Below are positions 19,077-26,244 of a DNA stretch of 64,000 bases, one piece after another; positions within the stretch are counted from its first letter, which is position 1, and each line of letters starts with the position of its first letter. The position numbers and the translations under genes are program-made. Source of the stretch: Burkholderia sp. SRS-46. Its GTDB lineage: Bacteria > Pseudomonadota > Gammaproteobacteria > Burkholderiales > Burkholderiaceae. The notes beneath the pieces were generated by a model. That model searched no databases, was not told the origin of the DNA, and saw only the letters and a program-made list of their open reading frames with translations. The stretch covers positions 1,240,001 to 1,304,000 of the forward strand of contig NZ_PTXL01000001.1 of the NCBI RefSeq assembly GCF_004343775.1. Direction: 5' to 3'.

Positions 19077-20717
19077 ATGCATCTGCTCCAACTCCTGTTC
19101 CGGGACACCCGGATCTCGCTGCGCCGGCTCGGCTTGATGGCCCTCATTGCGGGGGCCGCGAGCACCGGCATCCTCGCGGTCGTCAACACCACCGCGCAAC
19201 ACGTCTCCACGCACGGGAACGCCCGCTATGTCGCGCTGTTCGGCGTCGGCCTGCTCATCTACATCTTCAGCCAGCGGTACGTGCTGGCCACGACCACCGA
19301 CGAGGTCGAGCGCATCGTCGACGAACGCCGGCGCAGGCTGATCCGCAAGCTCGCCGATTGCGAGCTGCTCGGGGTCGAGAAGATCGGCCACGGCGGCATC
19401 TTCACGGCCATCAACTCCGACACGCAGACGATCTCGCAGACCGCCGGCAGCCTGATCCTCGGCGCGCAGGCGTTCATGATGATCTTCTGGACGTCGATCT
19501 ACATCGCGACCCTGTCGCTGCCCGCGCTGGCGGTTGCCGCGGGCGTGGTGCTGATCGCGTCGCGCGTGTACCGCAAACGCGGCGAACAGGCGAGCCACGA
19601 CCTGCGGCGCGCGCACGAGAAAGTCGCCGCGCTGCACGAGATGGTCGAGGGCCTGCTGAACGGCTTCAAGGAAGTCAAGCTGTCGAGCAAGCGCGCGGCC
19701 GACCTGATCCGCGACGCGGTCGCGGTGTCCGAGCATGCGGCGTTCTATCGGTCGATGGCGCAGCGTACGCTCGGCATGAACTTCGTGTTTTCGCAGACGG
19801 CGATCTACGTCGTGCTCGGCGCGCTCGTGTTCGTGCTGCCCGCGCTGAGCCCGACGTTCGCCGGCATCACCGTGAAAGTGCTCACCGCCGTCCTGTTTCT
19901 CGTCGGGCCCGTGTCGGGCGTCGTGTCGGCGGCCCCGCAGATCACCGTCGCGAACGCCGCCGCGGAAAACCTGCTGAGCATCGAACAGCTGTTCGACGAG
20001 CACCTGGAAGAGGGCGCCGTCGAAGCCCGCAAGCGCGAGCGCATGCTGTACGGCGAATTCGACGAGATCCGCCTGCGTCACCTGCTGTTCAGCCGCGGCG
20101 AGGGCAGCGAGCGTTTCACGGTCGGGCCGATCGACCTGAGCATCCGGCGCGGCGAGACGCTGTTCGTCACCGGCGGCAACGGCTCGGGGAAGACCACCTT
20201 CATCAAGATGCTGACGGGGCTGTACCCGGCCGATTCCGGCGAAATCCTCGTCGACGACCGGCTCGTCACGCGGGTCGACATGCAGCACTATCGCGACATG
20301 TTCGGCGCGGTGTTTTCCGACTTCCACACGTTCCGCACGATGTACGGCGTCGATCACGTCGACGAGGAGCGCGCGGCCGCGCTGATCGAGGAAATGGAAG
20401 TGCACGACAAGGTCAGCCTGGACGAGCGGCGCTTCTCGACGATCGATCTGTCGACCGGGCAGCGCAAGCGGCTCGCGCTCGTGACCGTGCAGCTCGAGGA
20501 CAAGCCGATCGTCGTGCTCGACGAATGGGCCGCCGACCAGGACCCGCATTTCCGCGCCAAGTTCTACGAGACGCTGCTGCCGCGCTTGCGCGCGGACGGC
20601 GTGACCGTCATCGCGATCACGCACGACGACAGGTACTTCCATCACGCGGACCGCCGTCTCCACTTCGAGGACGGGCGGATCGCCAGCATCGGGACGAAGG
20701 ATGGCCAACATGAGTGA
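19077..20717 (+). CDS. Cyclic-peptide-type ABC exporter (SyrD/YojI/PvdE-like)
   Basis: Fused membrane-ATPase half transporter of 546 residues, the usual length of the SyrD/YojI/PvdE family that exports NRPS peptides or microcins. Hydrophobic helices fill residues ~15-35, 55-75, 120-165 and 240-300. The ATPase has Walker A GGNGSGKTT from residue 366, the family's unusual signature LSTGQRKRLA, Walker B IVVLDEWAADQDP and the H-loop ITHDD. Tandem gene layout and distance (1.6 kb after mbtH) suggest it exports the product of the upstream NRPS. GAGGTGA precedes ATG 19077. The 3' end overlaps the SPFH gene. Confidence 0.88.
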   Translation: MHLLQLLFRDTRISLRRLGLMALIAGAASTGILAVVNTTAQHVSTHGNARYVALFGVGLLIYIFSQRYVLATTTDEVERIVDERRRRLIRKLADCELLGVEKIGHGGIFTAINSDTQTISQTAGSLILGAQAFMMIFWTSIYIATLSLPALAVAAGVVLIASRVYRKRGEQASHDLRRAHEKVAALHEMVEGLLNGFKEVKLSSKRAADLIRDAVAVSEHAAFYRSMAQRTLGMNFVFSQTAIYVVLGALVFVLPALSPTFAGITVKVLTAVLFLVGPVSGVVSAAPQITVANAAAENLLSIEQLFDEHLEEGAVEARKRERMLYGEFDEIRLRHLLFSRGEGSERFTVGPIDLSIRRGETLFVTGGNGSGKTTFIKMLTGLYPADSGEILVDDRLVTRVDMQHYRDMFGAVFSDFHTFRTMYGVDHVDEERAAALIEEMEVHDKVSLDERRFSTIDLSTGQRKRLALVTVQLEDKPIVVLDEWAADQDPHFRAKFYETLLPRLRADGVTVIAITHDDRYFHHADRRLHFEDGRIASIGTKDGQHE

Positions 20718-21822
20718 CCAGGAAGTGCTCGACGTGGCATCGGCGGCCATCACGCGCATGCGCCGGCGCCTGCGGTTCTTCGGCAACGATCTCGTGATCG
20801 TGGCCGTCGTGCTGGTGCTGCTGGTGATCTTCCTGCTGCCTTCGATGGTCGTCGCCATTCCGGCGGGCCACCTGGGCGTGCTGTGGAAGCGCTTCGGCGG
20901 CGGCATGGTGCTCGATCACAACTATCAGGAAGGCACCACGCTCATCATGCCGTGGGACGTCATGGTCATCTACGACGCACGCCTGCAAAGCGTCGAAGAG
21001 GAGTTCCACGTGCTGTCGTCGGACGGCCTGCAGCTGACGGTCACGCTCGCCTGGCGCTTTCGCGTCGTTCCCGAGCATCTGGCCGAACTGCACAAGTACG
21101 TCGGCCCGAACTATCGCACGACGCTGGTCGAGCAGTCCGTCGGCTCGCGCGCGCGCGACGTGATCGCCCTCTATCAGCCGGACGACATCTACACGAGCCA
21201 TCGCCTGGAGATCCAGAACCAGATCGCGCAATCGGTGCGCTACGACATCGCGCATCGTCTCCAGCAGCTCAATCCGGGCAAGCAGGACTGGGTGGCGATC
21301 GAGGACGTGCTGATCAAGCGCATCGCGCTGCCGCCCGGTATCGAGGACGCGATCGTTCGCAAGAACGTCGCGCGCCAGGATGTCGAGCGCTACGCGCTGA
21401 TCGTCGAAAAGGAAACGCAGGAAAGCGAGCGCAAGCGGGTCGAGGCGCTCGGCATCCGCAATTTCCAGGAGATCATCAGCGGCAACATGTCCGACGCCTA
21501 CCTGCGCTGGCGCGGCATCGAAGCCACGCTGGAACTCGCGCGCTCGGAGAACGCCAAGGTCGTCGTGATCGGCAACGGGAAGACGGGCGGCTTGCCGCTG
21601 ATCACGATCGACGGCGAAAGCACCGGCAGGGCGGACAAGGGCGGCGCGCGCGCGAAGGTGGCCGGCGACAACGCCGCAGGCGCGGACAGCGGGCCGACGC
21701 CTTCGGCACCGAAGCCGATGGCGCTGGCAAAAGCAGGGGAGACGACGCCCGGGCATCCGCCGCGCGCCGGCAGGCCATCGCCGGTGCCCGACGCGCCTGC
21801 CGGCGCGCGGCCGGCGAAATGA
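20710..21822 (+). CDS. SPFH/prohibitin (band 7) membrane protein
   Basis: Protein of 370 residues with one N-terminal transmembrane helix (about 22-45) followed by a band 7/SPFH domain (IPAGHLGVLWKRFGGG, then the beta-rich core and an alpha-helical segment rich in KETQESERKRVEA) and a long proline/alanine-rich tail. Such proteins form oligomeric membrane scaffolds. ATG 20710 is preferred over ATG 20701 because AAGG at 20697-20700 is well spaced only for 20710. Either start overlaps the exporter gene, so the pair is translationally coupled, an arrangement I do not know from other peptide exporters. Confidence 0.85.
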   Translation: MSDQEVLDVASAAITRMRRRLRFFGNDLVIVAVVLVLLVIFLLPSMVVAIPAGHLGVLWKRFGGGMVLDHNYQEGTTLIMPWDVMVIYDARLQSVEEEFHVLSSDGLQLTVTLAWRFRVVPEHLAELHKYVGPNYRTTLVEQSVGSRARDVIALYQPDDIYTSHRLEIQNQIAQSVRYDIAHRLQQLNPGKQDWVAIEDVLIKRIALPPGIEDAIVRKNVARQDVERYALIVEKETQESERKRVEALGIRNFQEIISGNMSDAYLRWRGIEATLELARSENAKVVVIGNGKTGGLPLITIDGESTGRADKGGARAKVAGDNAAGADSGPTPSAPKPMALAKAGETTPGHPPRAGRPSPVPDAPAGARPAK

Positions 21823-21853
21823 CGCGCGGCGATCGCCGCCGCGGCCGGCCGGG

Positions 21854-22252
21854 CTAGGTTTGCCCGGACGGGTGCGGCGGCGTGCGCTCCGATGGCGCGG
21901 GCACGTCGATGCGCTGGTGGGATGCGAGCCGCTCGATCAGCACTTCGCCGAGCACATACGTGTAGGCCGCGGTCAGCCCACCGGACACGAGCGGCCCCGT
22001 GAAATAGCCGGCAAACGACACGTAGCGCAGCACCGGTCCGCTGAGGTCGTTCGCCGGCACGTTCTCGACGATGCCGGTGACGACCTGCCGCACGACATGC
22101 GGCGTGAACCGGACGCCATACAGTGCGCACAGCTGCCTGGCCATTCTGATCTGAATCGACACCCCGGCGGCGAGATCCAGCAGCGGCACCGGAATCGCGG
22201 AGCTGGCCGCCGCCGCGGCCGCATGGCGAAGGACGATGTCGCGGGCCTGCAT
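21854..22252 (-). CDS. DUF697-like membrane protein
   Basis: Protein of 132 residues on the opposite strand to its neighbours. It has the same hydrophobic profile as the 17615 gene: SSAIPVPLLDLAAGVSIQI near the start matches GIGILPVPGLDLVALTGVQL there, followed by a leucine/arginine segment and a glycine-rich helix. It is shorter than usual and has no polar N-terminal extension. No convincing ribosome site was found upstream of ATG 22252 and the frame stays open further upstream without ATG, so the start is uncertain. Confidence 0.6.
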   Translation of the reverse strand: MQARDIVLRHAAAAAASSAIPVPLLDLAAGVSIQIRMARQLCALYGVRFTPHVVRQVVTGIVENVPANDLSGPVLRYVSFAGYFTGPLVSGGLTAAYTYVLGEVLIERLASHQRIDVPAPSERTPPHPSGQT

Positions 22253-22546
22253 GCGCTTGAGCCCCGAGCGTGTCAGCGGAGTGGGCGGCTTGATCGGATG
22301 TCTCCTCGAGAGGCCATGCCTTGCATTCTAGACCGGCCGGCTCGAGACCTGGGGCCCGCGTCACGGATTCGATTCCGCCGATTTTTGTACAATCGGGCGC
22401 GAGGATCAGGCCGCGCACCGCCGCGGCGAACATCAACAAGAACGAATGAGAGAAGCGATGGCGATTCAACCGCGGTTGCAGGGCCCGCACCGTGAGCATG
22501 GGCGGGGAGAAATCGAGCGCGCGTCACACGCCACCGGAGGCCGCGC

Positions 22547-23767
22547 ATGAGCGACAAGCCCGTTCTTGCCGCCGGCGCGCCGTGCGATCGCACCGCTTCG
22601 ACGTTTCCGCTGATGGCGCTGGCATGCCTGCTCGTGTTCATGTCGCAGATGGCGACGACGGTCTATCTGCCGTCATTGCCCATCGTCATGCGCGAGCTGA
22701 AGATGACGCAGGGCGCCGCCGAATTCTCCATCTCCGCCTATGTGATCGGCGCGGCACTGCCGGTGCCGTTCTGGGGCGCCGCCGCGGAACGCTGGGGCCG
22801 GCGCGGCCCGCTGCTGATTTCCCTGCTGCTGTTCGTGGCCAGCAGCCTGCTGCTCGCCAATTGCACGCTCGCGCCGGCGCTGCTGGCGTTGCGCGCCGTC
22901 CAGGGCATCGCGGGCGGCGGCGCGGCGATCATCGCCCGCATCATCGTGCGGGACAACTGGCGCGGCGACGAACTGGCGCGGCGCCTGTCCGTGCTGTCGA
23001 TCGCCTTCATCACCGCGCTGGGCGGCGGCCAGTTCGTCGGCGGGCTGATCGGCCGATACAGCCACTGGCAAGCGGGTTTCGTGCTGATGGCCGTTACCGC
23101 CGCGCTGGCGATCGGCATGTCGTACGCATTGCCGTTGAAGGCGGGGCGCCGCTCGGCCGTCACGTCGGGGCTGGCCGGCACGTACTGGATTCTGCTGCGG
23201 CGCCCGGGCTTCCTGTGGCCGGCCTGCGCGGGCGGGCTGGGATTCGCGACGACCGTGACCTTGCAGGAAGTGAGCCCCTTCGTGTTCCAGGAGCACTTCG
23301 GTCTGACCGTGACGAGCTTCGGCAGTATCGGCCTGCTGCTCGGTGTCGCCTATTTCAGCGGCGCGATGCTGGTCAATCGCCTCGTGAGTCGGCTCGGCGG
23401 CGTGCGGCTGATGCATGCCGGCGCGGTGCTGATTGCACTGGCGACGACGCTGATGCTGGCGTCGTGGCTGGGCGGATTGTTGACCCATTTCGCCGGCATG
23501 TGGATATTCATCGCGCTGTATTGCCTGATGACCTTTGGCCAGGCGGTGCTGTTTCCCAACAGCATGGCGACCGCCGTCAGCGACGCGCAGGAACATGGCG
23601 CGCATGCGATGGCGTTGTGCGGGTTCCTGGCGCAGGTGCTGGCGGGCGTTGCCGCGACTGTTGCGCTGGTGCTGCATCATGACGGCGCGTGGACGCTCGC
23701 CGTGTTCGTGCTGGGTGCGCTGACCTGGCTTTTGGTGACGTCGAAGGTCAGGGGCAGGCTGGGGTGA
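22547..23767 (+). CDS. MFS drug-resistance transporter (Bcr/CflA type)
   Basis: Inner-membrane proton-driven efflux protein of 406 residues with about 12 transmembrane segments. The DHA1 antiporter features are visible: YLPSLP in helix 1, the loop motif AERWGRRGPLL, and GRxxQGxxGG-like RAVQGIAGGGAAIIARIIVRD. Bcr/CflA members export drugs such as bicyclomycin and chloramphenicol. It lies next to a NRPS cluster, so self-protection is possible but not shown. The 294 bases before it hold no other gene; that stretch is the likely promoter for both this gene and the leftward 21854 gene. Confidence 0.85.
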   Translation: MSDKPVLAAGAPCDRTASTFPLMALACLLVFMSQMATTVYLPSLPIVMRELKMTQGAAEFSISAYVIGAALPVPFWGAAAERWGRRGPLLISLLLFVASSLLLANCTLAPALLALRAVQGIAGGGAAIIARIIVRDNWRGDELARRLSVLSIAFITALGGGQFVGGLIGRYSHWQAGFVLMAVTAALAIGMSYALPLKAGRRSAVTSGLAGTYWILLRRPGFLWPACAGGLGFATTVTLQEVSPFVFQEHFGLTVTSFGSIGLLLGVAYFSGAMLVNRLVSRLGGVRLMHAGAVLIALATTLMLASWLGGLLTHFAGMWIFIALYCLMTFGQAVLFPNSMATAVSDAQEHGAHAMALCGFLAQVLAGVAATVALVLHHDGAWTLAVFVLGALTWLLVTSKVRGRLG

Positions 23768-23795
23768 TCGTGCTTTTGAACAACCGAGAGGGAAC

Positions 23796-24278
23796 ATGGA
23801 CATGCGTCCGCTAGGCGAACTGGTCAACGAACGCGAATCAGCGCTTCCATTGGTACTGGAGTGGGCGGCGGCAGCGAGTCATCCTTGCGAAATCCTGCCC
23901 CCATCCGATCGGCGTGACGAAGTGCTTTCAGCCCTTCAGGTGACGACACGATCGCCGTTGGGGGCTATCGCTTATTCGACTGGCGGCATCCTGGTGGACG
24001 GCGGCTACCTTCGCCTGCTCGGTTCCGGGCATCACACACTTCCTAGAGACATCGTCGGGTGGAACGAAGGGCGATCCTCCGGTTTTCTATTGATCGCGGA
24101 TGATGTCGTCGGCGGATTCTTCGCATTGAATGGGGGTTCACTCGGAGAAGACACTGGTTCGGTGTACTACTTTGCACCCGACACGTTGAATTGGGAACCT
24201 CTCGAGATAGGGTATGGCGACTTTGTGCGTTGGACCTTCAGCGAGAGGCTAAATGACTTCTATGCAAGTATGCGCTGG
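23796..24278 (+). pseudogene. DUF2625 family gene, truncated at 3' end by IS remnant
   Basis: The first ~161 residues match the DUF2625 pattern as I recall it (LQVTTRSPLGAIAY, GGILVDGGYLRLLGSG, FLLIADDVVGGFFALNGG, VYYFAPDTLNWEPL, FYASMRW). Family members are about 210-220 residues; here similarity stops after FYASMRW and the frame runs on into antisense transposase sequence. GAGGGAA precedes ATG 23796. Base composition is lower in GC than in the MFS gene upstream. The function of DUF2625 is unknown. The copy is probably inactive. Confidence 0.75.
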
Positions 24279-24302
24279 ATAAAGATGCATGTGCGAGTAC
24301 GA

Positions 24303-24697
24303 CTAAGGCCCTTTGACGGTGGCGCTCGTAACCGCCGTCGACCGATCTGCGCTCACGCTGCAGCCAGTCTTGCTCGCTTTCGTGCTGCGGAATACGCTGG
24401 CCTTGTCGCTGTACAGCGCCACCGGCTTGCCGTACCGCTCCAAGTACGCGCGCGTCGCCTCGAAGTAGCTGAAGGTCGATTCGGTGGCCGTGAAGTGCAA
24501 TTGCATCAGCCGACTGGTCGCGTCGTCCACGTACACCAGCAACGTGCATTGCGGCGCCCGTTCCTCGAACCACCGATGCTCGCTGCCGCCATCGAAGCTC
24601 CCGGCGCCGGACAACCGGCGGCCGGATAGCTTACGCGGCACGAAAGCGGACATTTGAACTTAGCCAGAAGCGGACATTACAACTTAGCCACTACAAC
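24303..24697 (-). mobile_element. Remnant of an ISNCY (IS1202-group) insertion sequence
   Basis: Read leftward, 24653-24303 encodes part of a DDE transposase (FEERAPQCTLLVYVDDATSR, TESTFSYFEATRAYLERYG, VALYSDKASVFR), typical of the ISNCY/IS1202 group. The N-terminal helix-turn-helix half and the C-terminus are missing. At the right, two near-identical 21-bp direct repeats (24646-24666 and 24670-24690, GCGGACATT..AACTTAGCCA) look like an IS terminus, so the element lost its interior. The left end cuts DUF2625. The remnant ends a few bases before attL of the prophage. Confidence 0.75.
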
Positions 24698-24701
24698 CAA
24701 A

Positions 24702-24729
24702 AATGACGATAATTGAGAGGAAGTTAAAT
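24702..24729 (+). other. attL: dif-like Xer site at left prophage end
   Basis: A 28-bp site with dif layout: XerC-side half AATGACGATAA, centre TTGAGA, XerD-side half GGAAGTTAAAT (E. coli XerD half is TTATGTTAAAT). The 12-bp core CGATAATTGAGA is repeated directly at attR. The left half would be chromosomal and the right half phage-derived. The assignment is by pattern; cutting was not shown. Confidence 0.68.
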
Positions 24730-24747
24730 CGCTAATTAAAGCTGGTA

Positions 24748-25077
24748 CTACACCTGTGAGAGCCTTGCCCCACAAGCATTAGCGCGAAGCACCAGCGTGC
24801 GAAAACCCTCGGAAAATTTCTCCAAAAGCGAGGCCCAAGCCTCGCGCACATCGTCGTTCTTTGCGCGCTCGTATTGAACCGACGCCAGCATTTCCGCCGG
24901 ATCCATGCCGAGCAATTCAGCTGCGCGCACTGCCGTTACGTCATCGAATGCCGAGCGGCCGGTGCGGTAATGGCTGACCGCTCCCCGCGTCACTCCAAGC
25001 GCCTTCGCGACTGCGTAATCGGATGGAAGTCCTAGATGCGCTTTCAGCGCGTCCAGCCACTGAGCAGTGGTTTTCAT
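24748..25077 (-). CDS. Helix-turn-helix repressor-like protein of the prophage
   Basis: Protein of 109 residues with an N-terminal helix-turn-helix of XRE/Cro type (YAVAKALGVTRGAVSHYRTG, residues ~19-38) followed by FDDVTAVRAAELLGMDPAEML, a common arrangement in small phage and plasmid regulators. ATG 25077 is chosen over the upstream ATG 25125 because AAGGGG lies just before it and the fold starts there. It is the only leftward gene at the left end and is divergent from the replication genes, the expected position for a lysogeny repressor. Operator candidates lie in 25099-25181. Confidence 0.8.
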   Translation of the reverse strand: MKTTAQWLDALKAHLGLPSDYAVAKALGVTRGAVSHYRTGRSAFDDVTAVRAAELLGMDPAEMLASVQYERAKNDDVREAWASLLEKFSEGFRTLVLRANACGARLSQV

Positions 25078-25098
25078 GACAGACCCCTTACAAAAATC

Positions 25099-25203
25099 GT
25101 TGACCCGGCGTCTACAGTAGTTCAACGCTCACAGCCCTGCAACGTCTAAGGAATGGATACCGGTTACAGCGTGTTGACGTGTATCCACCCCGTAGACTAT
25201 TCT
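25099..25203 (+). promoter_or_regulatory. Divergent control region: GTTGA-type half-sites and rightward promoter
   Basis: The region between repressor and first rightward gene holds GTTGAC (25099-25104) facing GTTCAAC (25120-25126) as an imperfect inverted pair, and a third GTTGAC at 25173. A sigma-70-like promoter is readable as TTGACG (25174-25179), 18-nt spacer, TATTCT (25198-25203). The third half-site overlaps the -35 box, which would let the repressor block it. An inverted GGATA/TATCC pair also frames this segment. Sites are by eye. Confidence 0.42.
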
Positions 25204-25305
25204 TCCGACCATCGCCCGGGCCGGCGTCCTGACCCCGCCGGTGCGCCCTGACGGGGGCGCGCACCGGGCGATCCAACACAAATTTGGGTCAGATCGGGGC
25301 AGGTC

Positions 25306-25572
25306 ATGCGAAATAAGACGTTACAAACTCGTCGCGCCGCGCTCGGCGGCTACACCATCGAAGGTCCATACACCCGGAGCCGCACCGAAAGCGTGCGGCG
25401 CGCGCTGCGCGCGAAGCTCGCCGCGCTGCTCGCGGTGATCGTCGCGGCCTGCGGGCAGGCGCACGGCGACGCGGGCGCGAAGGCGAGCGAGCCGGCGCCG
25501 GCCGCGTCCATCTGCCAGCACTACGACCCGCTGCGCGGTTTCGCGCAGGCCAACATCGCATGCGTGCACTGA
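25306..25572 (+). CDS. Prophage hypothetical protein with hydrophobic helix
   Basis: Protein of 88 residues, family not recognised. It has a strongly basic N-terminal 37 residues, one hydrophobic helix (AALLAVIVAACGQ, residues ~39-51) and a short polar tail with two cysteines. VIVAACG resembles a lipobox, so it could be a small lipoprotein. GGGGCAGG precedes ATG 25306. It is the first gene of the early operon and its end lies 12 nt before the preferred start of the next gene. Confidence 0.5.
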   Translation: MRNKTLQTRRAALGGYTIEGPYTRSRTESVRRALRAKLAALLAVIVAACGQAHGDAGAKASEPAPAASICQHYDPLRGFAQANIACVH

Positions 25573-25583
25573 CGGGGGCGGCC

Positions 25584-25760
25584 ATGGAACGATCGATGGC
25601 ATATCAGGCAGGGCAGGCCGACTACGCGCGCGGCTGCGACCAATCAGACAACCCGTATCCGATGCTCTCGAGCGACTGGCACGACTGGGACGCGGGATTA
25701 TGCGACGCCTACAACGACGACGACCGGTGCCCGGACTACGAAGAGGCGTTTCCGCAATGA
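25584..25760 (+). CDS. RMF/CrpP-like small protein
   Basis: Protein of 58 residues that resembles ribosome modulation factor and the phage/plasmid CrpP-like family: a short AYQAGQADYARG segment, then NPYP, then W-x-x-W-D-x-G-x-x-D-A. In RMF the corresponding parts are A-x-x-x-G-x-x-A-x-x-x-G, CPY and W-x-x-G-W-x-x-A. ATG 25584 is chosen over ATG 25560 because a G-rich ribosome site (GGGGG) precedes it and the conserved part starts soon after. RMF dimerises ribosomes in stationary phase; whether this copy binds ribosomes is unknown. The stop overlaps the next ATG. Confidence 0.5.
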   Translation: MERSMAYQAGQADYARGCDQSDNPYPMLSSDWHDWDAGLCDAYNDDDRCPDYEEAFPQ

Positions 25761-26113
25761 CGCGCCCATCAACCGCCTTCCTCGATCTGGGCTACTCCGA
25801 GCCCACCACGCCCCGCCAGCCGCGCGGGGCAGCTCCCACTCCCGTCTACCACCAGCAAGCCCCCGCCGATCGCTCGCCGGCCGCCGCCGCGTTGCGCCGC
25901 ATGCGGGAGACGCTCGACGCCGGCAAGGGCTACCTGCCGTCCGATCAGGGCGTGCGGCCCGGCGATGACCCGTTCGCCCGCGCGCAGCTCACGGCGGCCT
26001 ACGACCGGCTGCGCTCGGCGCTCGCGGTCTACAACCTGTACGCGGCAGACCTCGGCGTGCCGGCGGCTCGCGCGTATACGGGCGACGTGGAAGTGCAGGA
26101 GGCCGGCCGATGA
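25757..26113 (+). CDS. Prophage hypothetical protein (118 aa)
   Basis: Protein of 118 residues with a disordered proline-rich first half and a predicted helical second half (FARAQLTAAYDRLRSALAVY). No family recognised. It overlaps its neighbours on both sides by 4 nt (ATGA), so translation is coupled across the early operon. A role in replication or host takeover is only a guess from position. Confidence 0.6.
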   Translation: MTRPSTAFLDLGYSEPTTPRQPRGAAPTPVYHQQAPADRSPAAAALRRMRETLDAGKGYLPSDQGVRPGDDPFARAQLTAAYDRLRSALAVYNLYAADLGVPAARAYTGDVEVQEAGR

Positions 26114-26244
26114 CCTCCATGGGCGGAAAGTGCCGGCGCTGCGGCGGCCGGTGGATCAACGCGGCGCGCTGCCCGCGCTGCGGCCGCATCACGCGCATGG
26201 GCGCGATGGGCCGCGCCTTCCGGATGGGGAGGCGCGCTCGATGA
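26110..26244 (+). CDS. Small zinc-ribbon protein (44 aa)
   Basis: Protein of 44 residues with two CxxC pairs (CRRCGG at residues 8-13 and CPRCGR at 21-26), a zinc-ribbon knuckle, and a very basic tail (RMGRRAR). Small ribbons next to replication genes in phages often bind DNA or partner proteins. It overlaps the preceding gene and the Rep gene by 4 nt each, which supports it being real despite its size. Confidence 0.65.
   Translation: MTSMGGKCRRCGGRWINAARCPRCGRITRMGAMGRAFRMGRRAR

Noticed and set aside
24646..24690. Repeats taken first as IS21-type multiple ends
   Set aside because: The adjacent transposase fragment is of the ISNCY/IS1202 DDE type, not IstA, so IS21 is not supported.
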